Source: Thermus thermophilus
GTDB lineage: Bacteria > Deinococcota > Deinococci > Deinococcales > Thermaceae
Direction: 5' to 3'
Length of the DNA: 64,000 nt
Assembly (NCBI RefSeq): GCF_019974155.1
Contig: NZ_AP025158.1
Location: 558,001-622,000, forward strand
Below the pieces are notes generated by a model. That model saw nothing but the letters and a program-made list of their open reading frames with translations. It ran no database searches and was not told where the DNA came from. Shown here piece by piece: positions 44,659 through 53,440 of this stretch. The translations under genes and the position numbers were made by a program. The first letter of the stretch is position 1, and every line of letters begins with the position of its first letter.

Positions 44659-44671
44659 TAGACTTGGAGGC
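44659..44671 (+). promoter_or_regulatory. Leaderless promoter of the nuclease gene
   Basis: TAGACT (44659-44664) is followed by 7 bp and ATG 44672. It starts 2 bp after the sbcC stop, so the nuclease gene has its own promoter besides possible read-through. Confidence 0.5.
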
Positions 44672-45700
44672 ATGGGGGTGCTCACCCGCTACCTGGAAGA
44701 GACCATGGCCAAGGCCCGGTACGACCTCGCGTCCCCGGGCCGTTACGTGGGGGAGCTCGCCGAGTTCGGCCTGCGGGTGGAGGGGGAGAACCTGGAGGCC
44801 ACCCGAAGAGCCCTCAGGGAGGCTTTGGAGCTCCACCTCTTGGAGACCTTGCGCTCGGGGCTCCTCCCGCCGGGCCTCGAGGCCACCCCCGACCCCTTGC
44901 GGGAACGCTTTTTCGCCCTGGCCCAGGAGATGTGGCGCCTCCTCCGGGAGGCCCCGGCCCCACTCCCCAGGCCGAGGAAGGCCCCGAGCCTGGAGGAGTG
45001 GCTTAAGGGCCTTGGCGTCCAGGTGGTGCGGAGGCCTGAGGAGGGGGAGGAGGAGCGGGAACGGGTCCTGAACCGGCTCGCCCTCTTCCTCGGGGACCGG
45101 TACCCGAGCCTGGAGAGGCTTTACGAGAGACTCAAGCAGAGCCTCTCCACCAAGCGGCAGTTTGAGCTCTCCTTGGCCGAGGCCTCCCCCGAGGAGATCG
45201 CCAACTCCACCCAGTTCTGCACCCTGCTCAAGCAGTACGCCCTCCTCACCAGCTACCGCTACAAGAGCGAGGACCGGCTCCTCAGGGCCAAGGCCAGCAC
45301 CGAGGGCTGGGTCCAGAACTTCCTCACCGGGGGCTGGCTGGAGCGGTACGTGGCCGAGCGGCTCAGGAAGTACCTGCGCTCCAAAAACCTGCCCCACGAG
45401 GTGGCCGTGGGCTACCAGGTGACCTTGCCCGGGGGGGAGGCCATGGAGCTGGACGTCCTCGTGCGGGTGGGGGAGCGGTTCTACTGGTTTGAGGCCAAGA
45501 CCGGGGAGTTCCAGGCCCACATCGCCAAGTACGCCGGGCTGAAGAAGGTCCTGGGCCTCTCCCAGAAGGAGAGCTTCCTCGTCCTCCTCGGCATGGACAG
45601 GGCCCGGGCCAAGGAGCTTTCCGCCCTTCACGGCCTCACCGTGGTGAACCAGGCGAACTTCCTCGAGGCCTTCCAGGAGGCTTTGGGCGCCCATGCTTAG
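44672..45700 (+). CDS. PD-(D/E)XK nuclease-domain protein, DUF1887/Card1-like
   Basis: 342 aa. The C-terminal half has GGWLERYVAERLRKYL (G220-E224 region), then D261 in MELDVLV and E274-A-K276 in YWFEAKTGEF, a complete PD-(D/E)XK active site (E224, D261, E274, K276). The GGWLE plus D...ExKTG pattern is the one seen in DUF1887 nucleases such as the CRISPR ancillary Card1/Can2, but residues 1-215 are helical and charged and no CARF domain is recognisable. It lies 15 bp behind sbcC, so a DNA-end processing or defence role is plausible. The 3' end overlaps murJ by 8 bp. Confidence 0.75.
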   Translation: MGVLTRYLEETMAKARYDLASPGRYVGELAEFGLRVEGENLEATRRALREALELHLLETLRSGLLPPGLEATPDPLRERFFALAQEMWRLLREAPAPLPRPRKAPSLEEWLKGLGVQVVRRPEEGEEERERVLNRLALFLGDRYPSLERLYERLKQSLSTKRQFELSLAEASPEEIANSTQFCTLLKQYALLTSYRYKSEDRLLRAKASTEGWVQNFLTGGWLERYVAERLRKYLRSKNLPHEVAVGYQVTLPGGEAMELDVLVRVGERFYWFEAKTGEFQAHIAKYAGLKKVLGLSQKESFLVLLGMDRARAKELSALHGLTVVNQANFLEAFQEALGAHA

Positions 45701-47180
45701 GGCGATCCTCCTGGTCATGGGGGGGACCCTGGCCTCGAGGGTCCTGGGCCTGGTCCGCCAGGCGGTCTTCAACGCCTTCTACCCCGACGCCCTCAAGGAC
45801 GCCTTCAACGTGGCCTACCGGGTCCCGAACCTCCTCAGGGAGCTCCTGGCGGAAGGGGCGGTGCAGAACGCCCTCATCCCCCTGCTGAAGGCCCTCCCCC
45901 CGGAGGAGGCCAAGGCCTTCGCCCGGCGCTTCGCCGCCTTCCTTCTTGGGGTGAACCTCCTCGTCCTGGGCCTGGGCTACCTGCTCGCCCCTTGGGTGGC
46001 GGGGCTTCTGGTGGCGGAGGGAAGCCACCTGAAGGCCCCTGAGGCCTTCCAGGAGGTGGTCTACCTCACGCGGCTTCTCCTTCCCTTCCTCCTGGGTATT
46101 TCCATGGCCGCCCTCTTCTCCGCCCTCCTCCAGGCGGAGGAGCGCTTCTTGCCCTACGCCTTGGGGCCCGTCGCCTTCAACCTGGTGGCCATCGGCCTCA
46201 TGGCCCTCTTCCCCGGGGACCCCACGGCGTTGGGCCTCTCCGTGAGCCTGGGGGGGCTTGTCCAGGCTTTGGTGCAGCTCCCCTTCCTCCGGGGCTTCCG
46301 CCTGGAGTGGCGCTGGCACCGGGCCTTCCTCCCGGCCCTCCTCCGCATGGGGCCCTTCGCCTTCACCACCTCCCTCCGGCAGTTTTTGAACCTGGTCCTC
46401 ACCCACATCCTCACCCGGTACCCTCCCGCCGCCGTAACCGGGTTTTACAACGCCGAGGTGGTCTTCCAGATGGTCCTGGGCCTCTTCGCCACGAGCCCGG
46501 CCATCGCCCTCTTTCCCCGCATGAGCGCCCTGAAGGGGGAGGCCTTGGGGCGCTTTCTCCGGGGTCCCTTGGAGCGCCTGGCCCTGGTCCTGGCCCTGCT
46601 CGGCGGCCTCCTCACGGGCCTCGCCCCCTTTGTGGTGGTCCTCCTCTTCGGCCTCTTCGGCCCCCTCACCCCGGAGAACCGGGCCTACAGCGCCGAGGTG
46701 CTCGCCGCCTTGGGGCTCGCCGTCCTCCCCTGGGGGGTGAACACCCTCTTCCTCCGGGGGCTTTACGCCCTGGGGAAGGTGCGGGAGGCGGTCACGGCCA
46801 GCGCCCTGGTCTTTCTCCTGAACACCTTGGGCTACTGGCTTTTGCGGGACGCCGGGCTTTTCCTCCTCAACCTCTCCACGGCCCTGGCGGGCTGGGTGGG
46901 GCTTTTCCTCTACCTCCGGCTTTTGGCGGGGGAGGGGGTGGAGCTCGGCTTTCTGCCCGGGTTCTTGGCCCGGGCCTTCCTGGCAGGCCTTTCCGCCGCG
47001 GTCCCCGGCCTGGTCCTGGGGGACCTTTTCGTGCCCACCACGCCCCTTAAGGCCCTGGGGCCCCTCGCGCTAGGAGGGGCCCTGGGCCTCCTCCTCTTCG
47101 CCGCCTCGGGGTGGGTCTTGCGCCTTCCCTTTAGGGCCCTCCTCGCCAGAGGTCCCGCAGACGGAAGTAAAGGGGTTTGA
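45693..47180 (+). CDS. murJ: Lipid II flippase MurJ (MviN)
   Basis: 495 aa, about 14 transmembrane segments of the MOP superfamily. The N-terminal GGTLASRVLGLVRQAVFNAFYPDALKDAFNVAYRVPNLLRELLAEGAVQNALIP is diagnostic, including the charged residues of the substrate cavity. It flips undecaprenyl-PP-MurNAc-pentapeptide-GlcNAc across the membrane. The last 50 bp overlap the convergent glycosidase gene. Confidence 0.96.
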   Translation: MLRAILLVMGGTLASRVLGLVRQAVFNAFYPDALKDAFNVAYRVPNLLRELLAEGAVQNALIPLLKALPPEEAKAFARRFAAFLLGVNLLVLGLGYLLAPWVAGLLVAEGSHLKAPEAFQEVVYLTRLLLPFLLGISMAALFSALLQAEERFLPYALGPVAFNLVAIGLMALFPGDPTALGLSVSLGGLVQALVQLPFLRGFRLEWRWHRAFLPALLRMGPFAFTTSLRQFLNLVLTHILTRYPPAAVTGFYNAEVVFQMVLGLFATSPAIALFPRMSALKGEALGRFLRGPLERLALVLALLGGLLTGLAPFVVVLLFGLFGPLTPENRAYSAEVLAALGLAVLPWGVNTLFLRGLYALGKVREAVTASALVFLLNTLGYWLLRDAGLFLLNLSTALAGWVGLFLYLRLLAGEGVELGFLPGFLARAFLAGLSAAVPGLVLGDLFVPTTPLKALGPLALGGALGLLLFAASGWVLRLPFRALLARGPADGSKGV

Positions 47181-49497
47181 GCCGGAGGGCGAAGGCAGGG
47201 GCCTCCCAGGGGGTCCAGGCGAAGCGGAGGGGCTTTGTCCCCTCCAGGAGGAGGCTTATGCCCGCTATGGGGATGGGCTCTGGGGCGTACCAGGCGGTGG
47301 GGCGGCTCGGGTCGGTGACGAGGAGCATGCCCCAGGGGAGGCGCACCTCAAGAAGCCCCTCGGGCCCCAGGGCGTAGTCCGCCGTGGGGTCGCGGGCCCC
47401 CTCGGGGTCTTCCCCCCGCTTCAGGGCCCCCAGCTCGTAGGTTTGGCGGGGGTAGTCGGTGCCGTCCCGTCCCGTGCGGCGGCGGTTGGGCTCCAGGACG
47501 AAGGGCGCGAAGGGCCCCTCCCCCGGCTTGGTGAAGCCCCGGAAGAGGAGGTACTCCGTGCCGGGAAGGCCGTGGGAGCGCTCCACGTAAGGGTAGTACC
47601 CCTTCTCCACGAGGAGCCTCCCCCCTTCTCGGCCGATCTCCAAGGAGAACTCGGCCCCGAAGCCCTCGGCCACCGGGACCCCTCCCGGAACCGTGTCCAG
47701 GTAGAGCTTTAGGGGCAGGGGGCCCCGGTAGAGGAGCCAGAGGTGCTCCGGGTCGGCGTGGGCCTTGAGGAAGCGGCCTTCCTCCCGGAGGAGGAAGGGC
47801 ACCCCCTCCCACTCCTCCGCCCGGCCGTCCAGGCGGAAGGCGTCCTTGGCGGTGGCGGCGAGGAGCCCGTAGTTCTCCTCGGCGTCCAGGAGGTTGTGCC
47901 AGAGGGGGTCCCGCTCGGCGGGCACTTCAAAGGGGGCCACGAGCCAGTTCTTCTTGAACCACTCGTCCAAAAGGGCGAAGACCATGCCCCCCGCCAGGTC
48001 CAGCGCCGCGATCTCCCGCCAGAGCTTCAGGACGCCCTCGGCCTGCTCCTCCTCCCCGTGCCCCCCGTGGTGGAGCCCCTCGGGGTGGAGGTGGGCGGTG
48101 CCCCGGCTTGAGGGAAGCCCGAACTCGGCGATGAGGAGGGGCATGGGGTGGTGGTGGGCCTTCAGGCGGGCCAGGTAGTTGCGGTAGCGGCCGGGGGCGA
48201 GCTCAGGCTCGTTCACCAGGAAGTCCGGGTAGTAGGGGTAGACGTGGTAAGCGGCGAAGAGGCTTAGGGGGCTTCCCGGGACGGGGCGGAGGTGGGTAGG
48301 GTCCAGGCTCACCGCGTCCTCCTCGTGGAGGGGGCCCGCCCGGGGGGGCTCCACCGCTTCCCCTCGAGCCCGGCGGAGCTCGTATTCCTCCTGGAAGGTG
48401 GCCTCGCTTTCCCACCGCAAGGGGTCCAGGGTGGGCCAGTTCACAAACCCCATGGGCCTAAGGGTCCCGTAGGCCTCCCACTCGTATTGGGCCAGGCGGT
48501 CCAGAACCTCGGCGAGGTAGGCCTCAAAGGGGCTTGCTCCGGGGAGGGCCTCCAGGAAGCGGCCCCGGTAGACCCGCCCCGGGTGGCGCCCGTTGTAGGC
48601 GGCCACGGAGTAGGGCTCAAACTCCCGCCCCACAAGGAGGCCCAGGGTCCAGGGGGAGACGTCGGCGGTGTAGTCCCCGTGGGCGTGGCCGGGCCTGGGC
48701 GGGCGGCGGAGGTTGCCGTGGAGGGCATCTATGACCTCCCGGCCCTCCAGAAGAAAGGCCTCCATGAAGGGGCCTTCCCAGTCTCCGTAGCCCACCTCCT
48801 CCGGGAGCTCTGTCCATACCCCCTGGAAGAGGTAGAGAGGGCGGTCTTGATGCAGCCTGTTGTGGTGGAAGAGGGCCCGGTAGAAGGCCGGGGGAAGGAG
48901 GGTGTAGGTGCGCACCGCGTTGGCCCCCATGGCGGAGAGAAGTTCCAACCAGGCGCGGTATAGGGCTTCTCCTTCGGGGAACTCCGCGGGGAAGCGCCCG
49001 GGAAGGGCCACCCCCAGGTTCACCCCCCGCACCTGGAGGGGCTTCTCCCCCACAAAGAAGCGCCCGGCCTCCGCCCGGAAAGGGGGCGGGGCCTTGCGGG
49101 CCTTGGGGGCGGGCGGAGGAGGGGGCGGGAGGGTCTTCAGAAGGCCTTCCGCCTCCCCGTAGCCCCGGCGGGCCGCCTCCTCCAGGGCGCTCCTCGCCCC
49201 TTCCAGGTCCCCCATGGCCCGCAGGGTGAGGCCGAAGCCGTAGAGGGCCTCGCTGCCCCCCTGCAGGAGCCCCACCAGGCGGCTGAAGGTGAAAAGGGCC
49301 TCCTCCAGCTGGCCCAGGCGGTACTGGGCGAACCCTGCGAGGAGGAGGGCCTCCTCGGGGGGCGCGTAGACCCGGAGGAGGGGTTTTAGGGTCTGGAGCA
49401 CCTCTGGCATCCGGCCCGCCCGGTAATGGGCCCTGGCCTCCTCCAAGGGCGAGGCCAGGGCCAGGCTCCAGGCCAAAAGGGCTGCCAGGAGGCGCAC
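47131..49497 (-). CDS. Secreted TPR - clan A glycosidase-like protein
   Basis: 788 aa from GTG 49497 (GAGG 9 nt upstream). Signal peptide residues 1-16. Residues about 18-130 are three TPR-like repeats (EEARAHYRAGRMPEVLQTLKPLLR, EALLLAGFAQYRLGQLEEALFTFSRL, EALYGFGLTLRAMGDLEGARSALEEA). After a Pro-rich linker comes a TIM barrel of the glycoside hydrolase clan A type: VRGVNLGVALPG, NAVRTYTLLPPAFY and PLLIAEFGLPSS, whose Glu would be the nucleophile. A beta-rich C-terminal domain follows. I know no standard family with this order. It follows the acyl-CoA synthetase gene by 4 bp. Confidence 0.8.
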   Translation of the reverse strand: MRLLAALLAWSLALASPLEEARAHYRAGRMPEVLQTLKPLLRVYAPPEEALLLAGFAQYRLGQLEEALFTFSRLVGLLQGGSEALYGFGLTLRAMGDLEGARSALEEAARRGYGEAEGLLKTLPPPPPPAPKARKAPPPFRAEAGRFFVGEKPLQVRGVNLGVALPGRFPAEFPEGEALYRAWLELLSAMGANAVRTYTLLPPAFYRALFHHNRLHQDRPLYLFQGVWTELPEEVGYGDWEGPFMEAFLLEGREVIDALHGNLRRPPRPGHAHGDYTADVSPWTLGLLVGREFEPYSVAAYNGRHPGRVYRGRFLEALPGASPFEAYLAEVLDRLAQYEWEAYGTLRPMGFVNWPTLDPLRWESEATFQEEYELRRARGEAVEPPRAGPLHEEDAVSLDPTHLRPVPGSPLSLFAAYHVYPYYPDFLVNEPELAPGRYRNYLARLKAHHHPMPLLIAEFGLPSSRGTAHLHPEGLHHGGHGEEEQAEGVLKLWREIAALDLAGGMVFALLDEWFKKNWLVAPFEVPAERDPLWHNLLDAEENYGLLAATAKDAFRLDGRAEEWEGVPFLLREEGRFLKAHADPEHLWLLYRGPLPLKLYLDTVPGGVPVAEGFGAEFSLEIGREGGRLLVEKGYYPYVERSHGLPGTEYLLFRGFTKPGEGPFAPFVLEPNRRRTGRDGTDYPRQTYELGALKRGEDPEGARDPTADYALGPEGLLEVRLPWGMLLVTDPSRPTAWYAPEPIPIAGISLLLEGTKPLRFAWTPWEAPAFALRLKPLYFRLRDLWRGGP

Positions 49498-49501
49498 GGG
49501 C

Positions 49502-51394
49502 TCAAACCTCTTCGGCGGCCTTCCGGATGGCCTCCACCGCTTCCGGGTTTTCCAAGGCGGAGAGGTCCCCGGGGTCCTGGCCCAGGAAGGCCGCCCGCAC
49601 CACCCGGCGCATCACCTTGGCGTTCCGGGTCTTGGGCAGGTCGGGGACGAAGAGGACCCGCTCCGGCCTAAGGGGTTTCCCCAAGGCCTCGGCCACCCGC
49701 TCGGCCACCTCCTCGGCGAGGGCCTCCGAGGGGGCGAAGCCCGGCTTCAGCACGGCGAAGAGGACGATGGCCTCCCCCTTCACCGGGTGGGGCACACCGA
49801 TGGCGGCGCACTCCCGCAGGGCGGGATGGGCCATGGCCGCCGTCTCCACCTCGGCGGGGCCCACCCGCTTTCCCGCCACCTTCAGGGTGTCGTCGGAGCG
49901 GCCGAGGAGGAAGAAGTGCCCCTCCTCGTCCAGGAGGGCGAAGTCCCCGTGGACCCAGACCCCGGGCACCTTCTTGAAGTAGGTCTCCAGGTACCGGGCC
50001 TCGTCCCGCCAGAAGCCCTTCGTCATCCCGGGCCAGGGGGCGAGGACGGCGAGCTCCCCCACCCTCCCCACCGCGGGCCTCCCCTCCTCGTCCAGCACCG
50101 CGGCCTTCATCCCGGGCACGGCGGTGTTGAACCCCATGGGCTTGATGGGCCGGAGGAGGACGTTCCCCAGGATGCCCCCCGAGACCTCGGTGCCCCCCGA
50201 GTAGTTCACGATGGGAAGGCGCTCCTTGCCCACCACCCGGAAGAACCAGAGGTAGGGCTCGAGGTTCCAGGGCTCTCCCGTGGAGCCGAGGACCCGAAGC
50301 GAGGAGAGGTCGTGGCCCTCCACGGGGGCCTCTCCGAAGGGGATGAGGGCCCGCACCAGGGTGGGGGAGAGGCCTAAGTGGGTGAGGCGGTGGGCCGAGG
50401 CCATGCGCCAGAGGCGGTCCGGGCCCGGATGGTCCGGCGCCCCGTCGTAGAGGAAGACGGTGGCCCCGAGGATGAGGCCTCCCAGGATGGCCCAGGGCCC
50501 CATCATCCAGCCGAGGTCGGTGAACCAGAAGAGGCGGTCCTCCTCCTTGAGGTCAAAGAGGAGGGCGAGGTCCAGGGCGGCCTTCAGGGGGAAGCCCGCG
50601 TGGTAGTGGACCGTGCCCTTGGGGCGGCCTGTGGTCCCGGAGGTGTAGATGAGCATGAAGGGGTCCATGCTCTCCATCTCCTCCGGCGGCGAGAGGGGGC
50701 CGGCGAGGGCGGCGAGGTCCACCTCCTCCTCCAAGGGGAGGCCGAGACGGCGGACCACGGCCACCTTTTCCGTCCCCGCCATGGCCCTGGCCTTCCGGGC
50801 CTCGGGGAGGAGCTCCACCCGGCGCCCCCGGCGGAGGAAACCGTCTTGGACGATGAGGAGCTTGGCCTCGGCGTCCTTGAGGCGGAGGGCGGCGGCCTCC
50901 GCCCCGTAGCCCGAGAAGATGGGGACGGCGATCCCCCCGAGGTGGGCCACGGCGAGGAGGGCCAAGGCCGCCTCAAGGCCCATGGGAAGCCATAGCCCCA
51001 CCCGGTCTCCCCGCCCCACCCCGAGGACCCGGAGGCCCCCTGCGAGCCTTTCCACCTCCCGGCGGGCCTCCCCGTAGGTGAGGCTCCGGACGTGGCCGTC
51101 CTCCGTCTCGTGGACGAGGGCGGGCCGGGTGGGGTCGTGGCGCAGGCAGGCCTCCACCAGGTTGAGCCTTCCCCCCACGAAGAAGCGGGGGAAGGGGAAG
51201 TGGCCTTCCACCACCCGGGTGTACGGGGCCCGCCAGGGCACGCCGAGCCGGGTGAAGAAGGCGTGGTAGAAGGCCTCGGCCTCCTCCACGCTGTAGCGGT
51301 AGAAGGCCTCGTAGTCCTGGAAGCCGAGCTCGGCCATGAAGCGGTCAAGCCAGGTTTCTTGGGCGCGCGCGTCGGGGTACCAGACCGGTTCCAT
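49502..51394 (-). CDS. Acetyl/acyl-CoA synthetase-like AMP-forming enzyme
   Basis: 630 aa of the ANL superfamily. The N-terminal ACAS cap (WLDRFMAELGFQDYEAFYRYS) resembles acetyl-CoA synthetases. Motifs: P-loop YTSGTTGRPKGTV, GSTGEPWN, NYSGGTEVSGGIL, GDFALLDEEGHFFLLGRSDDTLKVAGKRVGPAEVE and the catalytic Lys in LPKTRNAKVMRR. It activates a carboxylate as acyl-AMP and then acyl-CoA; chain length is undetermined. The kinase gene ends 3 bp upstream. Confidence 0.92.
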   Translation of the reverse strand: MEPVWYPDARAQETWLDRFMAELGFQDYEAFYRYSVEEAEAFYHAFFTRLGVPWRAPYTRVVEGHFPFPRFFVGGRLNLVEACLRHDPTRPALVHETEDGHVRSLTYGEARREVERLAGGLRVLGVGRGDRVGLWLPMGLEAALALLAVAHLGGIAVPIFSGYGAEAAALRLKDAEAKLLIVQDGFLRRGRRVELLPEARKARAMAGTEKVAVVRRLGLPLEEEVDLAALAGPLSPPEEMESMDPFMLIYTSGTTGRPKGTVHYHAGFPLKAALDLALLFDLKEEDRLFWFTDLGWMMGPWAILGGLILGATVFLYDGAPDHPGPDRLWRMASAHRLTHLGLSPTLVRALIPFGEAPVEGHDLSSLRVLGSTGEPWNLEPYLWFFRVVGKERLPIVNYSGGTEVSGGILGNVLLRPIKPMGFNTAVPGMKAAVLDEEGRPAVGRVGELAVLAPWPGMTKGFWRDEARYLETYFKKVPGVWVHGDFALLDEEGHFFLLGRSDDTLKVAGKRVGPAEVETAAMAHPALRECAAIGVPHPVKGEAIVLFAVLKPGFAPSEALAEEVAERVAEALGKPLRPERVLFVPDLPKTRNAKVMRRVVRAAFLGQDPGDLSALENPEAVEAIRKAAEEV

Positions 51395-51397
51395 GGC

Positions 51398-52180
51398 TTA
51401 CCTCCGTGAAGGGCTCGGCCTCGAGGCCTCGGCGAGGACGCGGAGAAACGCCTTAAGGCCGAGCCGGTCCTCGGGGCGCTTGGCGAGGAGCCGCCTCAGG
51501 GCCCGGTCCAAAGGAGGGGGCAGGGGGGTCCGGGGCGGGGGGGTGAGGAGGTGGGCCATCCTCAGGGCCTCCAGGTCCTCCCCTTGGAAGGGCCGCCTGC
51601 CCGTGAGGACCTCGTAGGCCAAGACCCCGAAGGCGTAGGCGTCCGAGGCCGGGCTTGGCCTCGCCCCCAGGAGGAGCTCGGGGGCGAGGTAGTGGGGGCT
51701 TCCGGCGTACTCCGCGCTTGGGTCGTCCACCCGGCGCAGGGTGCCGAGGTCGCCGAGCTTGTAGACCCCTTGGCCCACGAAGACGTTGGAGGGCTTGACG
51801 TCCTGGTGGAGGAGCCCGCGTTCGTGGAGAAAGCCCAGGGCCTCCCCCACGTGGAGGAGGGCCTTCACCGCCTCCTCCCAGGGCAGGGGGCCTTGGCGGA
51901 GGCGGTCTTCCAGGGTCCCTTCGGGAAAGTACTCCAGGGCGAGGAAGGCCCCTTCCCCGAAAGGCACCCCCGCCAGGCCCCGGACCAGGTGGGGATGGCG
52001 GAGGGAGAGGCTGAAGGACACCTCCCGGGCGAACCGCTCCGCAAGCCTAGGGTCTTGGCGGACCTCCTTCTTCGGGATCTTCAGGGCCACCCGCGTCCCG
52101 TCGGGGGCCCGGGCCAGGTGGACCTGGGCCGTCTGGCCCAGGCCCAAGAGCATCTCCAGCCGGAAGTCCCTCCTAGTCAA
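51398..52180 (-). CDS. Hanks-type Ser/Thr protein kinase, kinase domain only
   Basis: 260 aa. All catalytic elements are present: Gly loop LGLGQTAQV, K34 in VALK, E53 of helix C, catalytic loop HQD127VK129PSN132 (HQD in place of HRD), D144 of DLG and YLAPE. There is no transmembrane segment or sensor domain, unlike PASTA kinases, so it is a soluble kinase. The start appears to be TTG 52180, overlapping the hydrolase stop by 8 bp; ATG 52153 would cut into the first strand. An acyl-CoA synthetase follows directly and could be a substrate. Confidence 0.9.
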   Translation of the reverse strand: MTRRDFRLEMLLGLGQTAQVHLARAPDGTRVALKIPKKEVRQDPRLAERFAREVSFSLSLRHPHLVRGLAGVPFGEGAFLALEYFPEGTLEDRLRQGPLPWEEAVKALLHVGEALGFLHERGLLHQDVKPSNVFVGQGVYKLGDLGTLRRVDDPSAEYAGSPHYLAPELLLGARPSPASDAYAFGVLAYEVLTGRRPFQGEDLEALRMAHLLTPPPRTPLPPPLDRALRRLLAKRPEDRLGLKAFLRVLAEASRPSPSRR

Positions 52181-52847
52181 GGCGGAGAACCTCTCCCGGC
52201 TTGAGGGCGTGCCCCTCCACGCCCTTCTCCTTGGCCCGTTGGGCGAAGGCCTCCCCGTCTTGGCGGATGGGGGGGAAGGTGTTGTAGTGGATGGGCACCA
52301 CCTTTTTGGGCTTGAGGAGCTCCAGGGCCTTCAGGGCGTCCTCAGGGCCCATGGTGAAGTGGTCGCCGATGGGGAGGAGGGCGAGGTCCAGGCCCATCTC
52401 CCCGATGAGGCGCATGTCGGAGAAGAGGGCGGTGTCCCCGGCGTGGTAGATGCGCTTGCCCCCAAGCTCCACCACCACGCCCATGGGCATGCCGCCATAG
52501 GTGCCGTCGGGGAAGCTGCTGGAGTGCCAGGCGGGGGTCCACTTGAGCCAACCGCCCTCAAAGCGGTAGGTGCCCCCCAGGTTCATGGGGACGCTCTTCG
52601 CCCCGTGCTTCTCGGCGTAGGTGGCGATCTCAAAGGTGGAGACCACCACGCCGCCCTTCTTGGAGAGGGCCACGCTGTCCCCGAAGTGGTCCCCGTGGGC
52701 GTGGGTGACCAGGATGAGGTCCGCCTGGACCTCCCCCACCCCGAGGGCGGCCATGGGGTTTCCGGTGAGGAAGGGGTCAATGACGATCCGCGTCTTGCCG
52801 TCCGTGAGGAGGACCGCCGAGTGGCCGAGATACCGAACCTCCACCAT
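52173..52847 (-). CDS. Metal-dependent hydrolase, UPF0173 (MBL fold)
   Basis: 224 aa. The metallo-beta-lactamase core is seen as LGHSAVLL at the start, H49-A-H51-G-D53-H54, the Asp/His of YHAGDTALFSDM and IHYNTFPPI. The UPF0173 subgroup is widespread with no settled substrate. AGGAGGT precedes the ATG, and a TATAGT -10 lies at 52876-52871, so a transcript may begin here as well as read through from upstream. Confidence 0.92.
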   Translation of the reverse strand: MVEVRYLGHSAVLLTDGKTRIVIDPFLTGNPMAALGVGEVQADLILVTHAHGDHFGDSVALSKKGGVVVSTFEIATYAEKHGAKSVPMNLGGTYRFEGGWLKWTPAWHSSSFPDGTYGGMPMGVVVELGGKRIYHAGDTALFSDMRLIGEMGLDLALLPIGDHFTMGPEDALKALELLKPKKVVPIHYNTFPPIRQDGEAFAQRAKEKGVEGHALKPGEVLRLD

Positions 52848-52870
52848 ACGCCACCTCCTGCTTCAGGCCC

Positions 52871-52876
52871 ACTATA
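52871..52876 (-). promoter_or_regulatory. -10 element of the UPF0173 hydrolase operon
   Basis: TATAGT on the minus strand, with the DUF3809-like gene's TAG stop forming bases 3-5. The predicted 5' UTR is about 16 nt and contains AGGAGGT. Confidence 0.5.
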
Positions 52877-53225
52877 ACGGAGGCCGCGCTCCCGCGGGAA
52901 GGCTTTCCTCCAGGGCCTTGGCGAAGAGGGCCTCTAAGATTTTGGCGAAGGCCCTTTCCCCCCAGGTCCGCCCCGGGGGGAGGCGGAGGCGCACCTCCAG
53001 CTCCAGCCCCGTGGGCCGGAGCCACCCTTCCACCTCCAAGGAGGGGGGAGGCAGGGGGATGGGCCGGACCCGCTCCCCTTCCAGCCGGGCGGCGAAGGGC
53101 AGGTCCAGGGGACCGAGGACGGGGTTCTCGTGGCGGAAGGTCCCCTCTAGCCTTTCCGCCTCCAGGCGGAGCTCAAGGGGAAGGGCGGCGAGGGCCTCGG
53201 GGCGGAGGGGCAGGGCGAGCCTCAT
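52872..53225 (-). CDS. Small DUF3809-like protein of the Deinococcus-Thermus group
   Basis: 117 aa from ATG 53225 (ATGA overlap with the stop upstream). A beta-rich, Leu/Arg-rich protein resembling a polyketide-cyclase-like fold (RLEGTFRHENPVLGPLDLPFAARLEGERVRPIPLP), ending in a helix (GERAFAKILEALFAKALEESL). I associate it with DUF3809, recalled as a Deinococcus-Thermus family; this was not searched. Function unknown. Confidence 0.65.
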   Translation of the reverse strand: MRLALPLRPEALAALPLELRLEAERLEGTFRHENPVLGPLDLPFAARLEGERVRPIPLPPPSLEVEGWLRPTGLELEVRLRLPPGRTWGERAFAKILEALFAKALEESLPAGARPPL

Positions 53226-53431
53226 TCCTCCACCCACTCCACCCGGACCCGGCCTTCCTGCACCAGGCGGCGCATCTCCGCCTCGGGGAGGTTGAGGAGC
53301 CTGGGGAGCTCCCGGAACCTGGGCGTGGCCGAGGCCAGCCCTACCCGCACCACCAAGACGTCCTCGTCCTCGGCCCGGCCCATGCGCCAGACCAGATGCT
53401 GCCCCAGCTTATCCAGGAGGTCCTTCTCCAC
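53222..53431 (-). CDS. Small DUF3248-like protein of the Deinococcus-Thermus group
   Basis: 69 aa. An alpha/beta protein with DEDVLVVRVGLASATPRFRELPRLLNLPEAEMRRLVQEGRVRVEWVEE. I recall DUF3248 as a Thermus/Deinococcus family of this size; this was not searched. It begins 9 bp after rlmO and overlaps the next gene, so all three are co-expressed. Function unknown. Confidence 0.65.
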   Translation of the reverse strand: MEKDLLDKLGQHLVWRMGRAEDEDVLVVRVGLASATPRFRELPRLLNLPEAEMRRLVQEGRVRVEWVEE

Positions 53432-53440
53432 GCCTCCAGT

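Noticed and set aside
44672-45700. CRISPR ancillary nuclease linked to a CRISPR-Cas locus
   Set aside because: No CARF domain, no cas genes and no repeat-spacer array anywhere in the window. Only the nuclease motifs are shared.
42134-45772. 1212-codon open frame on the minus strand across sbcC and the nuclease gene
   Set aside because: It is antisense to two clearly conserved proteins. The long frame comes from GC-rich third positions, and the translation is low-complexity Gly/Leu/Pro/His without domains.
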